From: Symbiodinium natans
Lineage: Eukaryota; Sar; Dinophyceae; Suessiales; Symbiodiniaceae
Reading direction: 5' to 3'
Length of the DNA: 64,000 nucleotides
Assembly: GCA_905221605.1 (NCBI GenBank)
Contig: CAJNDS010002746.1
Coordinates: 40,889 to 104,888, forward strand
Positions within the stretch are counted from its first letter, which is position 1. Each line of letters opens with the position of its first letter. The position numbers and the translations under genes are program-made. Shown here piece after piece: positions 50,690 to 63,545 of the stretch. A model generated the notes under the pieces. The model searched no databases and was not told where the DNA came from. It saw nothing but the letters and a program-made list of their open reading frames with translations.

Positions 50690-53600
50690 AACCCTGTAAA
50701 CCCTGAACCCTGAACCCTGCACCCTGAACCCTGAAACCCTGAAACCCTGAACCCTAATAATCGTAGGCTACCTCGGGGCTTGGACGCTATTCCTTTGTTA
50801 GGGTGGAGAACTATGATCCTGACCCCTCCTAAGCCTCCGAAACTAAAAGCCATGAATCCTAAGGAAGTCTTTCCAGGGCTTTGAGGGTTTAGGGTTCAGG
50901 GTTCAGGCTTGAGGGGTCTAAGGTTCAGGGTTTAGAGTTGAAAGCTGAGGGTTTAGGGTTTGGGGGGTTCCCTTATAAGCCCTAAATCCTGAACCCCTGA
51001 GGCCCCTCGAGCCAAAATCTCTCCAAGCTGCAGCGCTGCTACGGCCGTCATCAGAATCCAGCCACCCAACTGTTGAGCGCGGGGGCGGGGGGGGGGGGGG
51101 GGGGGGGGGTGTTCAGGCTCTTCTTGGGGTTTAGGGTTTAGGGTTCACGGTTCAGGGTTCAGGGTTTAGGGTTTAGGGTTCAGGGTTTAGGGTGTAGGGT
51201 GAAGGGTTTAGGGTGTAGGGTTGAGGGGACGCCCGTGGTGTTTTAAAGGCATCTTGTTCAGCTGTTGAACAGCGAATTTGCATGCCACATTGGGAGTTGC
51301 AGTGCGCTCGTTGTGCTGATGGGGTTAGGGTTTAGGGTTTTGCTGTTTCATGCGCAAAGGGCTTGTGAGGATTTGAGCGGCTGGTGCTTCTTGCAGCTTC
51401 GCTTTCGAACCTAAACCTTAAACCTAAACCCTAAACCCTAAACCTTAAACCTAAACCCCAAACCCCAAACCCGAACCCTAAACCCTAACCTCATGCTCGG
51501 GATGCGGGCTTCGGAAAAGGGTGGCCTGAAAGATGATCTGCGTCCAGGTGAGCACCTCGGCTGCAGTGAGGGTCGCACTGCTCCCTGAGGCTCCAGGGTT
51601 AGGGGTTTCGGGTTTATAATTCGGGTTTAGGGTTTAGGGTTTAGGGTTTGGGGTTTCGGGCTTAGGGCTTAGAGTTAGGGTTTAGGGTTTAGGGGAAAGC
51701 CGAATGAACCCTAAAATTGGGGTCATATACCCTATACTACGGTGTTTAGGGTGTTGTATTCCCGAGTAAGGTATACGGATCATATAACCCAACGCCCTCT
51801 GCTGCAAGAGTAGAGTTTGGGGTTTCGGGCAATCCCCTACTAAGATCTATGGACCATGAAGCCCTTTTAGTGTTCATGTGGTCCCTCAAGGCTGAGCTGC
51901 TTCAGAGTCTGTAGGGTTTAGGGTTTAGGGCTTCCATCGGCACTTCCTTTGGCTGATCAGGTGTCCTTAGCCTAAACCCCAAGCTCTAAACCCTAAACCC
52001 TAAACCCTAAACCCTAAACTCTGAACCCTAAACCCTGAACCCTAAACCCCAAACTCTACACCCTAAACCCTCAACTCTACACCCTAAACCCTAAACCCCA
52101 AACCCTAAACCCTAAGGGGGTTTTGGGGCAACGAGGCTGCAGCCAGCTCGGCGGATGAGTCGTTCAGTGTGTACGTCCTGGGCGCTTGCAGCACGAAGCC
52201 CCATACCAACCAAACCTAAGACATTCAAAACACACCTTTGACACGACGAGGCTAGACGAGACAGGAACGGATCTGCAGACGATAATGTCCGAAGGGTGAT
52301 GAGAGGGTGGTCTTCTGGTAGGTATCTCGTTTAACTGCGGGAGACTAAGCCTAACATCTGCACCCCTGTCCCCGAAACATGTCACTCCTGCAGACTGACT
52401 ACAATACTAAAATCTACCACCAAAAACACTAAGCCCAAAACCCTACAACCCTATAAATCCTATAAACCCTTACAAACCCCATAAACCCTTAAACCCTATA
52501 AACTAATAAACCCTCTAACCCTAGACCCCCCCAAACCCTATAAACCCGGTAACCCCCCACCCCCCCTCCCTCCCCCAAACCCCAAACCCTAAACCCAAAA
52601 CCCTAAATCCCAAACCCTAAACCCTAAACCCTAACCCAAACCCCCCCCACCCCCCAAAAGAAACATGTCAGCCATGTCTGCGGCCCCCTGCGCATGCTCA
52701 GTGGCTTCGCAGTAGTCGGACGACGAGACGGCCATGTCCTGGGCGCACAGCCAGGTTTAGGGCTTAGGGCTTAGGGCTTAGGGCTTAGGGCTTAGGGCTT
52801 AGGGCTTAGGGTTTAGGGTTTAGGGTTTAGGGTTTGGGGTCTACGGTCTAGGGTTTGGGGTTTAGGGTCGTACATAAAACATATTCTTCCTTATACGGGT
52901 AAAGGGATTACTAGTTTTCATCTTTTGATTCAGCAAATCGTAGCCAAACTGCCGAACCCCAAAATAACAAAGGGGGTGGCTTCGATAAGTTATAGGTTGC
53001 AAGTCCCTCCAACTTGGGATAGAAGTTCCGCTAAGCATCCTAAACCCTAAACCCTAAACCCTAAACCCTAAACCCTAAACCCTAAACACTAAACCCTAAA
53101 CCCTAAGCCCGAAATGATTCGTAGCGGCAGGGACCGCTGGGGTTTAAGGCGCTAAGACTTCGGTGGTTCGGCATACGAGGTACCCGTATCATAGAACTAC
53201 AAGGGCAGATAGGGTTTAGGGTTTAGGGTTTAGGGTTTAGGGTAGGGTTTAGGGTTCAGGGTTTAGGGTTTAGGAAACAGGGTTCCGGGTTTTCAGTTCC
53301 CTCCACACCGTTTTGCCGCCTCACCCACACCAAAAAGTCCGAAGCTCGCGGTCAACTTGAGGCTTATGGCGGAGCAAACTCTGAGCCCTAAACCCTAAAC
53401 CCTAAACCCTAAACCCTAAACCCTAAACCCTAAACCCTAAACCCTAAAACCCTAAAACCCTAAAGTGCAAATCGGTAGGGCTTGGAGTCTGGGGGGGAGG
53501 AGGGGGGGTAGAAGTTTCGGGTGTCGCCCGCTAAACCCTAAATCCGAAACCCTAAACCCTAAAAACCGAAACCCCAAAATCCTAAACGGTCACCCACGGG

Positions 53601-54310
53601 TTCTTGGCAAAGGGACTCCAACCCTTTTTGGGCAGAACCCTTCTAAACCAGCAAGCCGACTAGGCCTGCGGCGCCCAACCCCAAACCCTAAACCCGAAAC
53701 CCCAAACCCTAAATACAATCCCATGGCCTAACCTGCCAAGGTGTCTTTTTCCATCGCCTCTTCGGGAGATATTTGCCAGGAGATATTTGCAGAAGCCACC
53801 TGAATGTGAGCAACCGCTTGCCTCTGAACGTCCGGAGATAGGGTTTAGGGTTTAGGGTTTAGGGTTTAGGGTTTAGGGTTCAGGGTTCAGGGTTCAGGGT
53901 TTGGGGTTTAGAAGGGTTTGGGGTTTAGTGTTTAGGGCTTGCAACATGTTTGCAGTGGTGGGGGCACTGTACCCAGTCTGAAGACCCTCTCTCCAGAGGT
54001 ACTATAGGCGCAATGTGCACGTCACTCGTGTAATTCTCACTTCGTGAGGAAGGCTGGAGATGCCGTTGGGGCCAAGCCCTAAACCCTAAACACTAAAACC
54101 CACTAAAAACCCTAAACCCTAAAAACCCTAAACCCAAAACCCTAAAAACCCCAAACCCAAAACCCTAAACCCTTCCCCACCGGATGCTGTCGACGCATGC
54201 GGGTGGTTTGGGAACCATGAACTCAAACCCCTAGACCCCAAACCCTCAACCCGAGACCCGAACTAAACCTTTCTGACCCTACACCGCCCTAGACCCCAAA
54301 CCCTAAACCC
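50690..54310. other. Arrays of heptamer variants with small unique islands
   Basis: CCCTGAA (50695-50755), poly-G (51085-51111), TTCAGGG/TTTAGGG (51125-51225), CCCTAAA (51980-52110), a GGGCTTA run (52755-52810), CCCTAAA (53038-53108 and 53385-53455), TTTAGGG/TTCAGGG (53840-53935) and CCCTAAAAA text (54080-54165). Islands such as 52140-52390 show no reliable frame. Confidence 0.6.
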
Positions 54311-54384
54311 TAAACCCTAGTTGAACCCTTTGGAACCCGAAACCTTAAACCCCTCAACCCTGATCCCGAAACCTATCGATGGAA

Positions 54385-54475
54385 TATCTGTGTCTGTATA
54401 TATATATATATATCAATATAAAAAATATACATATATAAGCATATATATATATATATATATATGTATATGCAAATG
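54385..54475. repeat. TA microsatellite with inverted halves
   Basis: Two TATATA runs around CAATATAAAAAATATACATAT. Confidence 0.9.
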
Positions 54476-54817
54476 TTCCATGGCCCCATGCTCATCTCGG
54501 GCTGCCTTCTTGAATGACCTTGGCAGCCGGGTGCCTTTTGGCACACGCTGCGCAGATGTCCCCCTTCACCCTCAATCCAACTACGGTTTAGGGTTTAGGG
54601 TTTAGGAATTTACATATAGCCGTGATGGCTCCAGTTTGGAGCAGGCGGGTTTGGCATCACGATGATGCCGCGGTGGTGTGAGCTCTCTAAACCCTAACCG
54701 AACCCTAGACCCTAAACCCTAACCCTGGACCCTAAACCTAAACCTAAACCCTAAACTCTAAACTAAACCCAAAAGGAGAGAATCTTCAGCGCTGGAGGAA
54801 GATTCCAGGTCTCAGGG

Positions 54818-54945
54818 TAGGTTCATGGTCCCTTCATATGGGCCCTTAAAGGGGACCACTTAGATACCCCTTTTTAACCAAGGGCCCACACTGTGCCCAC
54901 ACTTCAGGAACCCTTCAAGAGGGTAAGGGACCATATTCAGGGCCC
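54818..54945. mobile_element. Family L fold-back
   Basis: GGTTCATGGTCCCTTCATAT and GGGTAAGGGACCATATTCAG are inverted arms, with ATACCCCTTTTTAACC in the loop. Confidence 0.5.
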
Positions 54946-55349
54946 AGGCAACGACGGCCAGTTCAGGGGCTAGGATAGAGCGGAAGGTATGGTCTATATA
55001 CTGCAACGCACTGCAGGGTGGAGGCGTCCTGAGATTTGGCGTTCAGGGTTTAGGGGTGGGGCGAAGAGCAGATAGCAGATGGACAGTTCATGCAGATTCT
55101 GGCCTTGGAGGAGTGGAAAAGGATGAAAGCACAAACCCTAAACTTTAACCCTAAACCCGAATTTCCCAGGAGCCTGAACGCGGGGGCAAGGGAGGTGTGC
55201 GGTTGGGAAGTATGGATTTGGAAGGGCCCGCGCAAGCACACTGATCAGCGCCTTCCACGCAAAACATGTACTGTCCTCAGCCAATTGGCCTTGTAAAGGG
55301 GCAATAGTAAACAACAAAATAAGTGGCGCAAGCGCGTTGACTAATGGAT

Positions 55350-55445
55350 GTTTACGACAATCAGGGACCCTTAATATAGACCCCCAAACAGCAGGATTCC
55401 TGTATAATAAGGATATGGGTACCCGAAATTTCGGAAACCTCCAGT
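55350..55445. mobile_element. Fold-back element, family M
   Basis: GGGACCCTTAATATAGACCC, GGATTCCTGTATAATAAGG and AAATTTCGGAAACCTCC match the 41.5-kb copy. Confidence 0.5.
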
Positions 55446-55679
55446 TAAGGGCAGGTGCAGGTTACTACTACAAGGCCATTCATAGGATTCTGAGGTTAAC
55501 TTCAGAACCCAAACCTATGCATTTTTGTAGGGTTGCCGAAGAATTGGAAAAAGGGGTTTGATAGAAATAACTTGCCCAAACAAGTAGGGAGGCTTTGTTA
55601 CTTCTCCAGCTTTGTTACTTCTCCAATTATCACAGGGATAAAAGGTTAAACGTTATTTATTCTACTAAATAAGGGTTTA

Positions 55680-57000
55680 CCCTAAACCCTAAACCCTAAA
55701 CCCGAAACCCTAAACCCTAAAAGTCTAGGGTTTGTGGTTTAGGGTTTGGCGGGGGCGATGTTGCTTTCAAATAGCCGTCGACTGTCTCGGTGCTACAGGC
55801 GTCTCGGTCTCAGGCTCGTTGCCTGGAGGCGGAGGCCACTGTGGGCTGGGATGCTGGGCCCCCTAAACCCTAAACCCTGAACCCTAAATCCCCTAAACCC
55901 TGAACCCTAAATCATAAACCCGAATCCCTAAACCCTAAACCCTAAACCCTAAACCCTGAACCCGAAATCATAACCCCGAATCCCTAAACCCTAAACCCCA
56001 AAGGGAACAACCTTAAGGGTGAAAGGGGGCATGCATACATAGCTATACAATTCAAACAAATCTCAAATAAACGACATCTTTCTTAGTAATTTCATACGCC
56101 CGTAGAGTCCCATAACCCCTCTTCCCTCCCCTTAGGGTCTAGGGTTTAGGGTTTAGGGTTTAGGGTTGAGGGTTGAGGGTTAACAGGATCAATACATAAA
56201 TAACTCTGCATATAGACAGTCCTGTATTCTGAGCACCCTGATGGTTAGACTATATGACGTTTGGATTTTCTTCACATCCCCAAACCCTAAACCCTGAACC
56301 CTGAACCCTGAACCCTGAACCCTGAACCCTGAACCCTAAACCCTAAACTCAAAACCCTAAACCCTAAACCCTAACCCTAAACCCTAAATCTAAACCCTAA
56401 GGTTGCTCTGGTGCTTATTGGGGTGAGGGGGGGGGGGGGGGGTGGGTTTTAGGGTATCGACGGTGTAGGGGTTTGGAGGGAAAATTGGGCAGGGCTAAAC
56501 CCTAAACCCTAAACCCTAAACCCTAAACCCTAAACCCCCTCAACGCTTTAAGACCCCAGGATGGCCGAAATCTAACGGTCAGAGCCTACGGTCAAGCGTG
56601 CGATGCGGAAGTGAGGGCTTCAACAATATCGATGAGGAATTGAGGCTGAAACCTAAACCCTGAAGCTTAAACCCCCAACAAGGGCCTCATAGGATGTGGC
56701 CAACCTGGAAATTTCATTAACTTTATAAACCCTAAACCCTAAACCCTACACCCTAAACCCTAAGTCCTGAACCCTAAACTCTACATCCTAAACTCTAAGC
56801 CCTACACCCCAAACCCTAAACCCTGAACCCTGAACCCTAGACCCTACACTCTAAACCCTGAACCCTAAACCCTAAACCAACCCTAAACCCTAAACCCTAA
56901 ACCCTAAACCCTAAACCCTAAACCCTAAACCCTAAACCCTAAACCCTAAACCCTAAACCCTACCTCCTCCGCCACCCCAGGCTTCATCTTCCAGGGTACT
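55680..57000. repeat. CCCTAAA, CCCTGAA and mixed arrays
   Basis: Arrays at 55680-55720, 55860-56005, 56280-56400 (with a pure CCCTGAA block at 56290-56334), 56495-56540 and 56725-56963. Poly-G at 56427-56442. Confidence 0.85.
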
Positions 57001-57384
57001 TGAGGGTTGTTTAGGGTGGAGATTCGCGGATGCACTGCCGAATCGCAAGACTCATCGAACCTCATCGAAAACCCTAAACCCTAGCCCTAAACCCTAAACC
57101 CTCATCCGCCCAAATCACATACTGCTGGCCTTCCAGTTCTGCAAAGAGCCCGTCGAACTGCTCGTCCACCATGTTTTGGCATGTCCTGGTAGTCATGGTG
57201 TCCATAAGGCTGTTAGGGTTTAGAGTTTAGGGATTAGGGTTTCCATTTTGCCCAAAAAAAACTCTTTCAACCCTACCCCTCCTTGGGCCTGGGCTTGGCA
57301 GTCAGGATGGGGGCTTAGGGGTCGGGGGGTTTAGGATCCCCTGACAGGGTGCAGATCGTTAGGACGTGTTAGGACACAGCTAGA

Positions 57385-58248
57385 GTGGGTGTGCAGGCTT
57401 TCGTTTGGCGCTTTGTTACAAGGAAGGGGGTTATCACACATCAGGCCGTGAAAATACACATCACCCCAATGTGGACGCTCATGCAAAGAATTACCCATCA
57501 CGCGAGAGAATACACATCACAAGATGCGAAACCCCAATGTGGACGCTATTTTTGGCTGTCAGCCACGGAGACCTCAAAATCCACCCAACCTCGCGGACGC
57601 TTATGTTTCGGGCCATTTTTACGTCAATCTGGCGTACGTTTTGGCAGCAAATCCCGAGGGAGACGCTCGGTTTGTATCAACATACGGAACGTTGATCTTC
57701 GAAGCCTTTACTGGCCTTACACACCTGAGGCCCGCAGCTGCTCAAGTGCACACTGCCTGCCTGCTGCCTGCTGCATGTGTCTGGCGGACCAAACCCTGCG
57801 ACCGAGACCGGTTTTGATATAGAAAAAGTGCATTAGACCAGCTAGCACGGAAACGTCCTGCCAACTGCCTTAAACAAACTTGAAGCCGTGGTGGCAGCTT
57901 GGATCAGTGCCAAGTCTTGTCCAAAATGCAAACCCAACGTGGAGATTTGACGCAGGCGCTTCCTCCGACCATGGGCATGGGGTGGTTTGCACGCCAGACC
58001 CCATTGTGGACGCTGCAGAGGCTGAAAACTGGACGGCTAGGATCAGTGCCGGGTCCTGTGCGGGACCTGCAAGACCCCAGTGTGGACGCCGAACGATGTG
58101 TATTTACACCACGCGATGTGAGATAACCCCCCCCCCCCCCCCAGTAGGTGTGTCGGTGTCAGGCCGCCTGCCCTACACACCATCACGGCTTGCAGTGGGC
58201 TTCGAGCAGCACGCAGCAAGCTCTAGCGCCGGAGCCTTGAATAACTAA
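57385..58248 (+). other. Repeated plus-strand reading region (CCCAATGTGGACGC units)
   Basis: CCCCAATGTGGACGCT at 57463-57478 and 57532-57547, and weaker forms near 57650, 57930, 58000 and 58060. GGATCAGTGCC with G/A-rich follow-on repeats at 57901 and 58040. Several plus frames are open across parts of it (for example ARPQCGRRTMCIYTTRC), so it could be a diverged internal-repeat gene or only a degenerate tandem repeat. A poly-C run at 58128-58142 breaks it. No family recognised. Confidence 0.35.
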
Positions 58249-58249
58249 A

Positions 58250-60130
58250 CTGAGTACCGAGCCTTGGACGCAAGCATAACAGAGCCCTATAGAACAACGA
58301 TGAACAAAGCTGAAGCCGGGTCACTTGAGCGCCGTGGCCAAGTGCTTCCGCAAGATACGGTCGATCCTATGGAAGCCTTGCGCGTTGCGTTCAGATTCCT
58401 ACCCGTGTAAAGGCTCCCAAAACTACTATTTGCTTGAGACTTAAGAGCCCCAAAAGAATAGATAATTAATAATTATATTACCCTGAATAAGGAAGAATAC
58501 TTGTTGTGTTTTTCCGGGTTCTTAACCAATTAGTAGAAAAGAACAGGTATCTCTTTGCAGTGGCATGCACGCCACACCTGACCGAGGTGATCGCGTGACA
58601 TGGGCTAACTTCGGGCCATTGAGAGCAATCAACACACCAGGGTTTAGGGTTTAGGGTTTAGGGTCTCAGGGTTAGAGTCGAGCAATCAACATTCCGACAG
58701 GATGCAGGCTCACAAGCCACGTAGGGGCGTTTTAATTTCAGTCTGCAAACGCAACAAACCCTAAACCCTAAACCCTAAAGGCTAAACCCAAAACCTAAAC
58801 CCGAAATTAAACCTTAAACCCTAAACCATAAACCCTCACCCCGCAACGATGTGATCGAGGGCTTTTGATTCCTGGAATCCGGCGAACGAAAGGGAAGCAT
58901 GCAATCCCAAACGGCAAAGTAGATGTTCTTCCAGGGTTTAGGGTTTAGGGTGAGCCATGACAAAGCTCTTGAAGATGTCTAAACATCATCAGCCTCCATA
59001 CGCCCCTAAACCCTAACCAAAGAAGGCTCCAAGGACCCTTATTCACCCCAAACCCTAAACCCTAAACCCTAAACCCTAAACCCTAAACCCTAAACCCTAA
59101 ACCCTGTAGATGCCCGTGTAGCGTCTAAGGAGCTTCCCATCTCTTCGAGAACGAGCTGGTTGATCATGTCCTTATCTTCCTGCAAGCAAGGTGTAATCCC
59201 TAAACCCTAAACCCTAAACCGTAAACCCTAAACCCTAAACCCTAAACCCTAAACCCCAAACCCTACACCCTGCTGAACCCGGAACACCCTAAACCCCTAA
59301 ACCTGGGTGTCAGGACTTCCTGTCAGGACGACCTCCAAAATACAGCAACCATGAGAACTGGTAGGCGTGTAGGTGGAGTCAGGGACTTCTCTCACTTAGT
59401 TACTCAGCTTACACCCTGAACCCATGGTTTAGGGTTTAGTAGCAGAAGCGAACCTACTGCCTCTTCGTCGGGGAAGTCGTGAGGGAAGCAGGCCTAACTA
59501 GTAGGTCCAACTAGGTACTCGATTACAGGGTTTAGGGTTTAGGCTAGGGTTTACAGGAAAGGGTATATCTAGATGGATATAGAGTACCTAATTCCCTCAT
59601 TCCCTACGTTCTGGCCAAAGCCTAAGCTCAAGGCAAGTTAGCCAACAGCTGTCTGGGGTTTCATTCGGGTTCGGGGTTCGAGGGTTCAGGGTTTCGGAGC
59701 ACCCGAAACCCGAAACCCGAAACCCGAAACCCGAAACCCTAAACCCTAAACCCTAAACCCTAAACCCTAAACCCTAAACCCCAAGACCCTAAGACCCAAG
59801 ACCCTAAGACCCAAGATGCTCCTGGGATGTGGCTGTGGCGTTTTGCAGGCCTGGGTTCGGTCCACGTAGTGTTCTCAAACCCTGTTTAGGGTTTAGGGTT
59901 TAGGGTTTAGGGTTTAGGGTTTAGGGTTTAGGGTTTAGGGTTTAGGGTAAACCCTGAACCCTAAATCCTAAAACGATAAAGCCTAAACCCTGGTATCGAG
60001 GAACCCTCATATACTCGTGGTCTGATAGTCATAGGATTCATATGGGCGTGCGATCACCGAATGTTAATCCTTACATATCGGGGAAGGGTTTAGGACTTGA
60101 GGTGCAGTGCAGCACATACATCTTTCTTTG
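58250..60130. other. Mostly arrays; no firm gene
   Basis: CCCTAAA arrays at 59050-59105 and 59195-59270, a CCCGAAA run (59702-59738), a CCAAGACCCTAAGA run (59780-59815) and TTTAGGG at 59885-59948. A half copy of family C (CCTAATTCCCTCATTCCCTA) is at 59588-59608. Confidence 0.6.
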
Positions 60131-60139
60131 CTGGTGGCT

Positions 60140-60272
60140 ACTTGGAGGTTCATGGTACTTATTAAGCAGTTATAACTGTACATATAACCCACTTATAAGC
60201 CCCTTATCAGTGCTCTAATATGGCTATAAGTACAGTTATGACTGATTAATAAGTACCATGAATCTCCAAGTA
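60140..60272. mobile_element. Family A fold-back, clean copy
   Basis: ACTTGGAGGTTCATGGTACTT pairs with AAGTACCATGAATCTCCAAGT almost perfectly over 20 bp, and GTTATAACTG with CAGTTATGAC inside. Confidence 0.8.
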
Positions 60273-60314
60273 TCCACGGGGCACCGCTTGAACTTTACCT
60301 TTCGCTATCCGATG

Positions 60315-61215
60315 CCCTAAACCCTAAACCCTAAACCCTAAACCCTAAACCCTAAACCCTAAACCCTAAACCCTAAACCCTAAACCCTAAACCCTAAACC
60401 CTAAACCCTGCAACTGCACTTGAGCACATGTGGTGCGATCCCCACCCTCACCAGCCGGATGCCTGAAGCTGCTTCTGTCACCCGAAACCCTAAACCCTAA
60501 ACCCTAAACCCTAAGCCCTTCTCGCTGCGCCTCCTAAACCATAAACCCCCCCCCTAAAAGTGTTAAAAGGGGGCTCATGGGTTTAGGCTCCGAGGAGCTG
60601 AGGCCCGTGATGTGCTTCCCGATATTCATCGCCAGCTCTACGGTCGCATGGCCGTTGTTCCTTGCAGCGTGCAGGCCTTTATTGGGTGGGCTTGGGGCTT
60701 AGGGCTTAAAGGCTTAGGGTTTAGGGTTGAGGGGGTCTTTAAGGGCGCCTTCGGCGTTCGGCGTTCAGGTTCTTCAAGCTTCTTCAGAGAGGGGGGTTCG
60801 AGGGGGGTAGGTACCTAGGGAACCTTACTGAAGCTTCGGGGGAGCCTTAGGGAGTAGTAGGAATTTATTCGGGAACCTTGGGTTACATGCCCCTAAACCC
60901 TAAACCCTAAACCCTAAACCCTAAACCCTAAACCCTAAACCCTAAACCCTAAACCCTAAACCCTAAACCCTAAACCCTAAACCCCAAGCCCCTTGAACCG
61001 CCCCCTCCCTTAAGAACCCTATAACAGTTTCAGCCAAGGCTCAAAACGCCGGTCGGCGTGCAGAAATACAGGCCAGCGAAGTTCTCCTGGGTCTTCTCCA
61101 GCCTTGGCTGCAGTTTTTGCACCTGGCAATAAAAGCTCTTAACTGTTAGAAGCCTAAACCCTAAACCCTAAACCCTAAACCCTAAACCCTAAACCCTAAA
61201 CCCTAAACCCTAAAC
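60315..61215. repeat. Long CCCTAAA arrays
   Basis: 60315-60410, 60485-60515, 60893-60982 and 61153-61215. The island 60600-60690 is exon-sized but unassigned. Confidence 0.9.
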
Positions 61216-61294
61216 CTCTTGAACGCAAGGCAACGTTAAAGGATCGAAGGTCGTAGTAAGGAGCCCCAGACTAACGAATCGGCTGCCCTGCACT

Positions 61295-61448
61295 ACTTGG
61301 AGGTTCATGGGCACTTCTGACCCCAATAGGGTTTAGGGTTTAGGGTTTAGGGTTTAGGGTTTAGGGTTTAGGGTAACCCAATGATAGCTGCACTTGTAAC
61401 CTACTTAGGGGACTTAGGGGGCTTATGAGTACCCATGAACCTCCAAGT
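61295..61448. mobile_element. Family A fold-back with a TTTAGGG array in its left arm
   Basis: ACTTGGAGGTTCATGGGCACT and AGTACCCATGAACCTCCAAGT are the ends; the array (61326-61374) breaks the inner arm exactly as in the 39.1-kb copy, again ending ...GGGTAACCCAAT. Confidence 0.75.
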
Positions 61449-61837
61449 GGAAGGCCCACCCTACGACAGCAACTCGGTACTTGAACAGCCTTACGAAGTC
61501 GTTTCAGTAACTCAGGTGCCTTTCTCTTTCCCATGGTTTAGGGTTTAGGGTTTAGGGTTCAGGGTTTACCTACGAAGCTTGCCCAGGCTACGCCCTAAAC
61601 GCTAAGCCCCTAAACCCGAGGGCGAACTGCCTGAAGCCAGACCGAGGTTTTGGCACTTCGCAGGCAACTTGGCGAAGCACAGTCTTTAGGATTTTTGTTG
61701 CCACCCGCACGGCAGAGTTTTTTGGTGGTTTTAGGGTGTAGGGCTTGGGGCTTAGGGACAGGGAAGATCGAAGTGCAGCAGCTTGTCTGTTCTCTGTTCG
61801 TACCTAAGCCCTAGGGCTCTTAAGTCAAGAGTTTCCA

Positions 61838-62022
61838 TGTGCATGCTGCCTCGCTTTGCCTTGTTTTTTCAATTCCGCATGCTGCCTCGGCCGTCGGCGA
61901 GACAGCACGCATTCACTTGAGGCAGCACGCAAGCAAAGGTCCAGCCGTTTCCCTTGCAAATGTAGAGTGCTGCCTGGATGTGCGGTGTTGGTGAGGCAGC
62001 ACGCTTTTTTTTGAGGTGTGTA
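61838..62022. repeat. Cluster of six GAGGCAGCAC boxes in both orientations
   Basis: GCTGCCTCG at 61845 and 61880; GAGACAGCACGCA (61909), GAGGCAGCACGCA (61919), GTGCTGCCTGG (61968) and GAGGCAGCACGCT (61993). The pairing allows several alternative hairpins. Confidence 0.75.
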
Positions 62023-62089
62023 GAGGTCGCATGGGTACGGCAACCCTAGATTAAACCCTACAAGCCCTAAACCCTGAACACTTTCCCAA

Positions 62090-62480
62090 GCCCTATACCC
62101 TATACCCTATACCCTAAACCCTATACCCTATACCCTAAACCCTAAACCGGCAAAAGATCGCCTTGCAGCTGCCACTCCTATGTCATCCTATGTGCTGCAA
62201 AGCGACGTGACGGTCTGCAGCAACTCAAACAAGCACCAAGATCGGTTCAGAAGCGAGGCGCGCCTGGCTTTCAGTCAGGGTTTAGGGTTTAGGGTTTAGG
62301 GTTTAGGGTTTAGGGTTAGGGTTTAGGGTTTAGGGTTTAGGGTTTAGGGTTTAGGGTTTAGGGTTTAGGGCTTAGGGCTTAGGGCTTAGGGCTTAGGGCT
62401 TAGGACTTCGGGCTTCGGGTTTAGGGGTCAGGGTTGACGGTTGAGGGTTGAGGGTTTACGGTTTGGGGTTTAGAGAACTC
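62090..62480. repeat. CCCTATA run and TTTAGGG/CTTAGGG arrays
   Basis: CCCTATA at 62092-62140; TTTAGGG at 62278-62368, then a pure GGGCTTA block (62368-62405). Confidence 0.9.
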
Positions 62481-63394
62481 CAAGCAGACGCGGGCTTTGG
62501 GTTTGGGGTTAAGAGGTTTAGTCCGGCTTACTTTGTTTGCGAGCCGCCGTAGCTGAACTCGCACCACTACACAGCAAGAGGTTTTGGGGTTCAGGGTTTT
62601 GCGCTTCGGGCGACCCTAAACCCCAAGCTCTCCCCCAAAACCCCAAAGCACTAAACCCTAAAGCCCTCAAGCCCTCAAGCCCAAGCCGCGTTTTAAACCT
62701 AACACTCTGAAACCAAAACAATAGAACCCTGAAGCCCTCAAACCTCCAAACCCTCAAAAAACCCTCAAAAAACATCAAAAAACCCTCAACCAACCCTCAA
62801 AAAAACCCACCAAAACCCTCAACAAACCCTCAAAAAACCTTCAAAGACCCTCAAACCCTCAAGAACAGCCAGAGGGGCTCGTCCATGATCATGGCGGTGC
62901 CCTGGCTTTCGGGGGCTTTGGGTTTAGGGTTTATAGGGTTTAGAGGGTTTTTAGGGTTTAGGGTTTAGGGTTTAGAGTTTAGGGTGGTCGGGGGCTTTGG
63001 GTGTTTTGCGTCTGGCGCCTTTCGAGCCCCGTGGAAACCGCCTGCTGGAAGGTTCATGGGTGGCTTTGGGGGTTTCAGGGAACCCTAAACCCTAATAGGG
63101 TTTAGGGTTTAGGGTTTAAATAGGGTTTAGGGTTTAGGGTTGAGCCCACTTGCCCAGCAGCCTCGTGGTCTACATCCATGGGTAGGAACAAAGGCATCTT
63201 CAAACTTCCCAAACAAGATTGCAAGCACTGACGACCCCAAGGAACCTCCGACCTCGGGTTGGAAACGTCGTGCCACCCTAAACCCTGAACCCTAAACCTT
63301 AGTCAAAGGGAGACTTTGGACCCTGGCCCTACTCCTACAACCGTCCTGTCCCCAAGCGCTTAAAACCCAAATGCATAACCCTTAAACCCTAAAC

Positions 63395-63545
63395 CCTCAA
63401 CCCAAACCCCAAACCCCAAACCCCAAACCCCAAACCCCAAACCCCAAACCCCAAACCCCAAACCCCAAACCCCAAACCCCAAACCCCAAACCCCCAAACC
63501 CCCAAACCCCCAACCCCAAACCCCAAACCCTAACCCTAAACCCAG
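63395..63545. repeat. Pure AAACCCC (TTTGGGG) array
   Basis: About 20 tandem CCCCAAA units replace CCCTAAA completely, with a few CCCCCAAA slips near 63490-63510. Confidence 0.95.
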
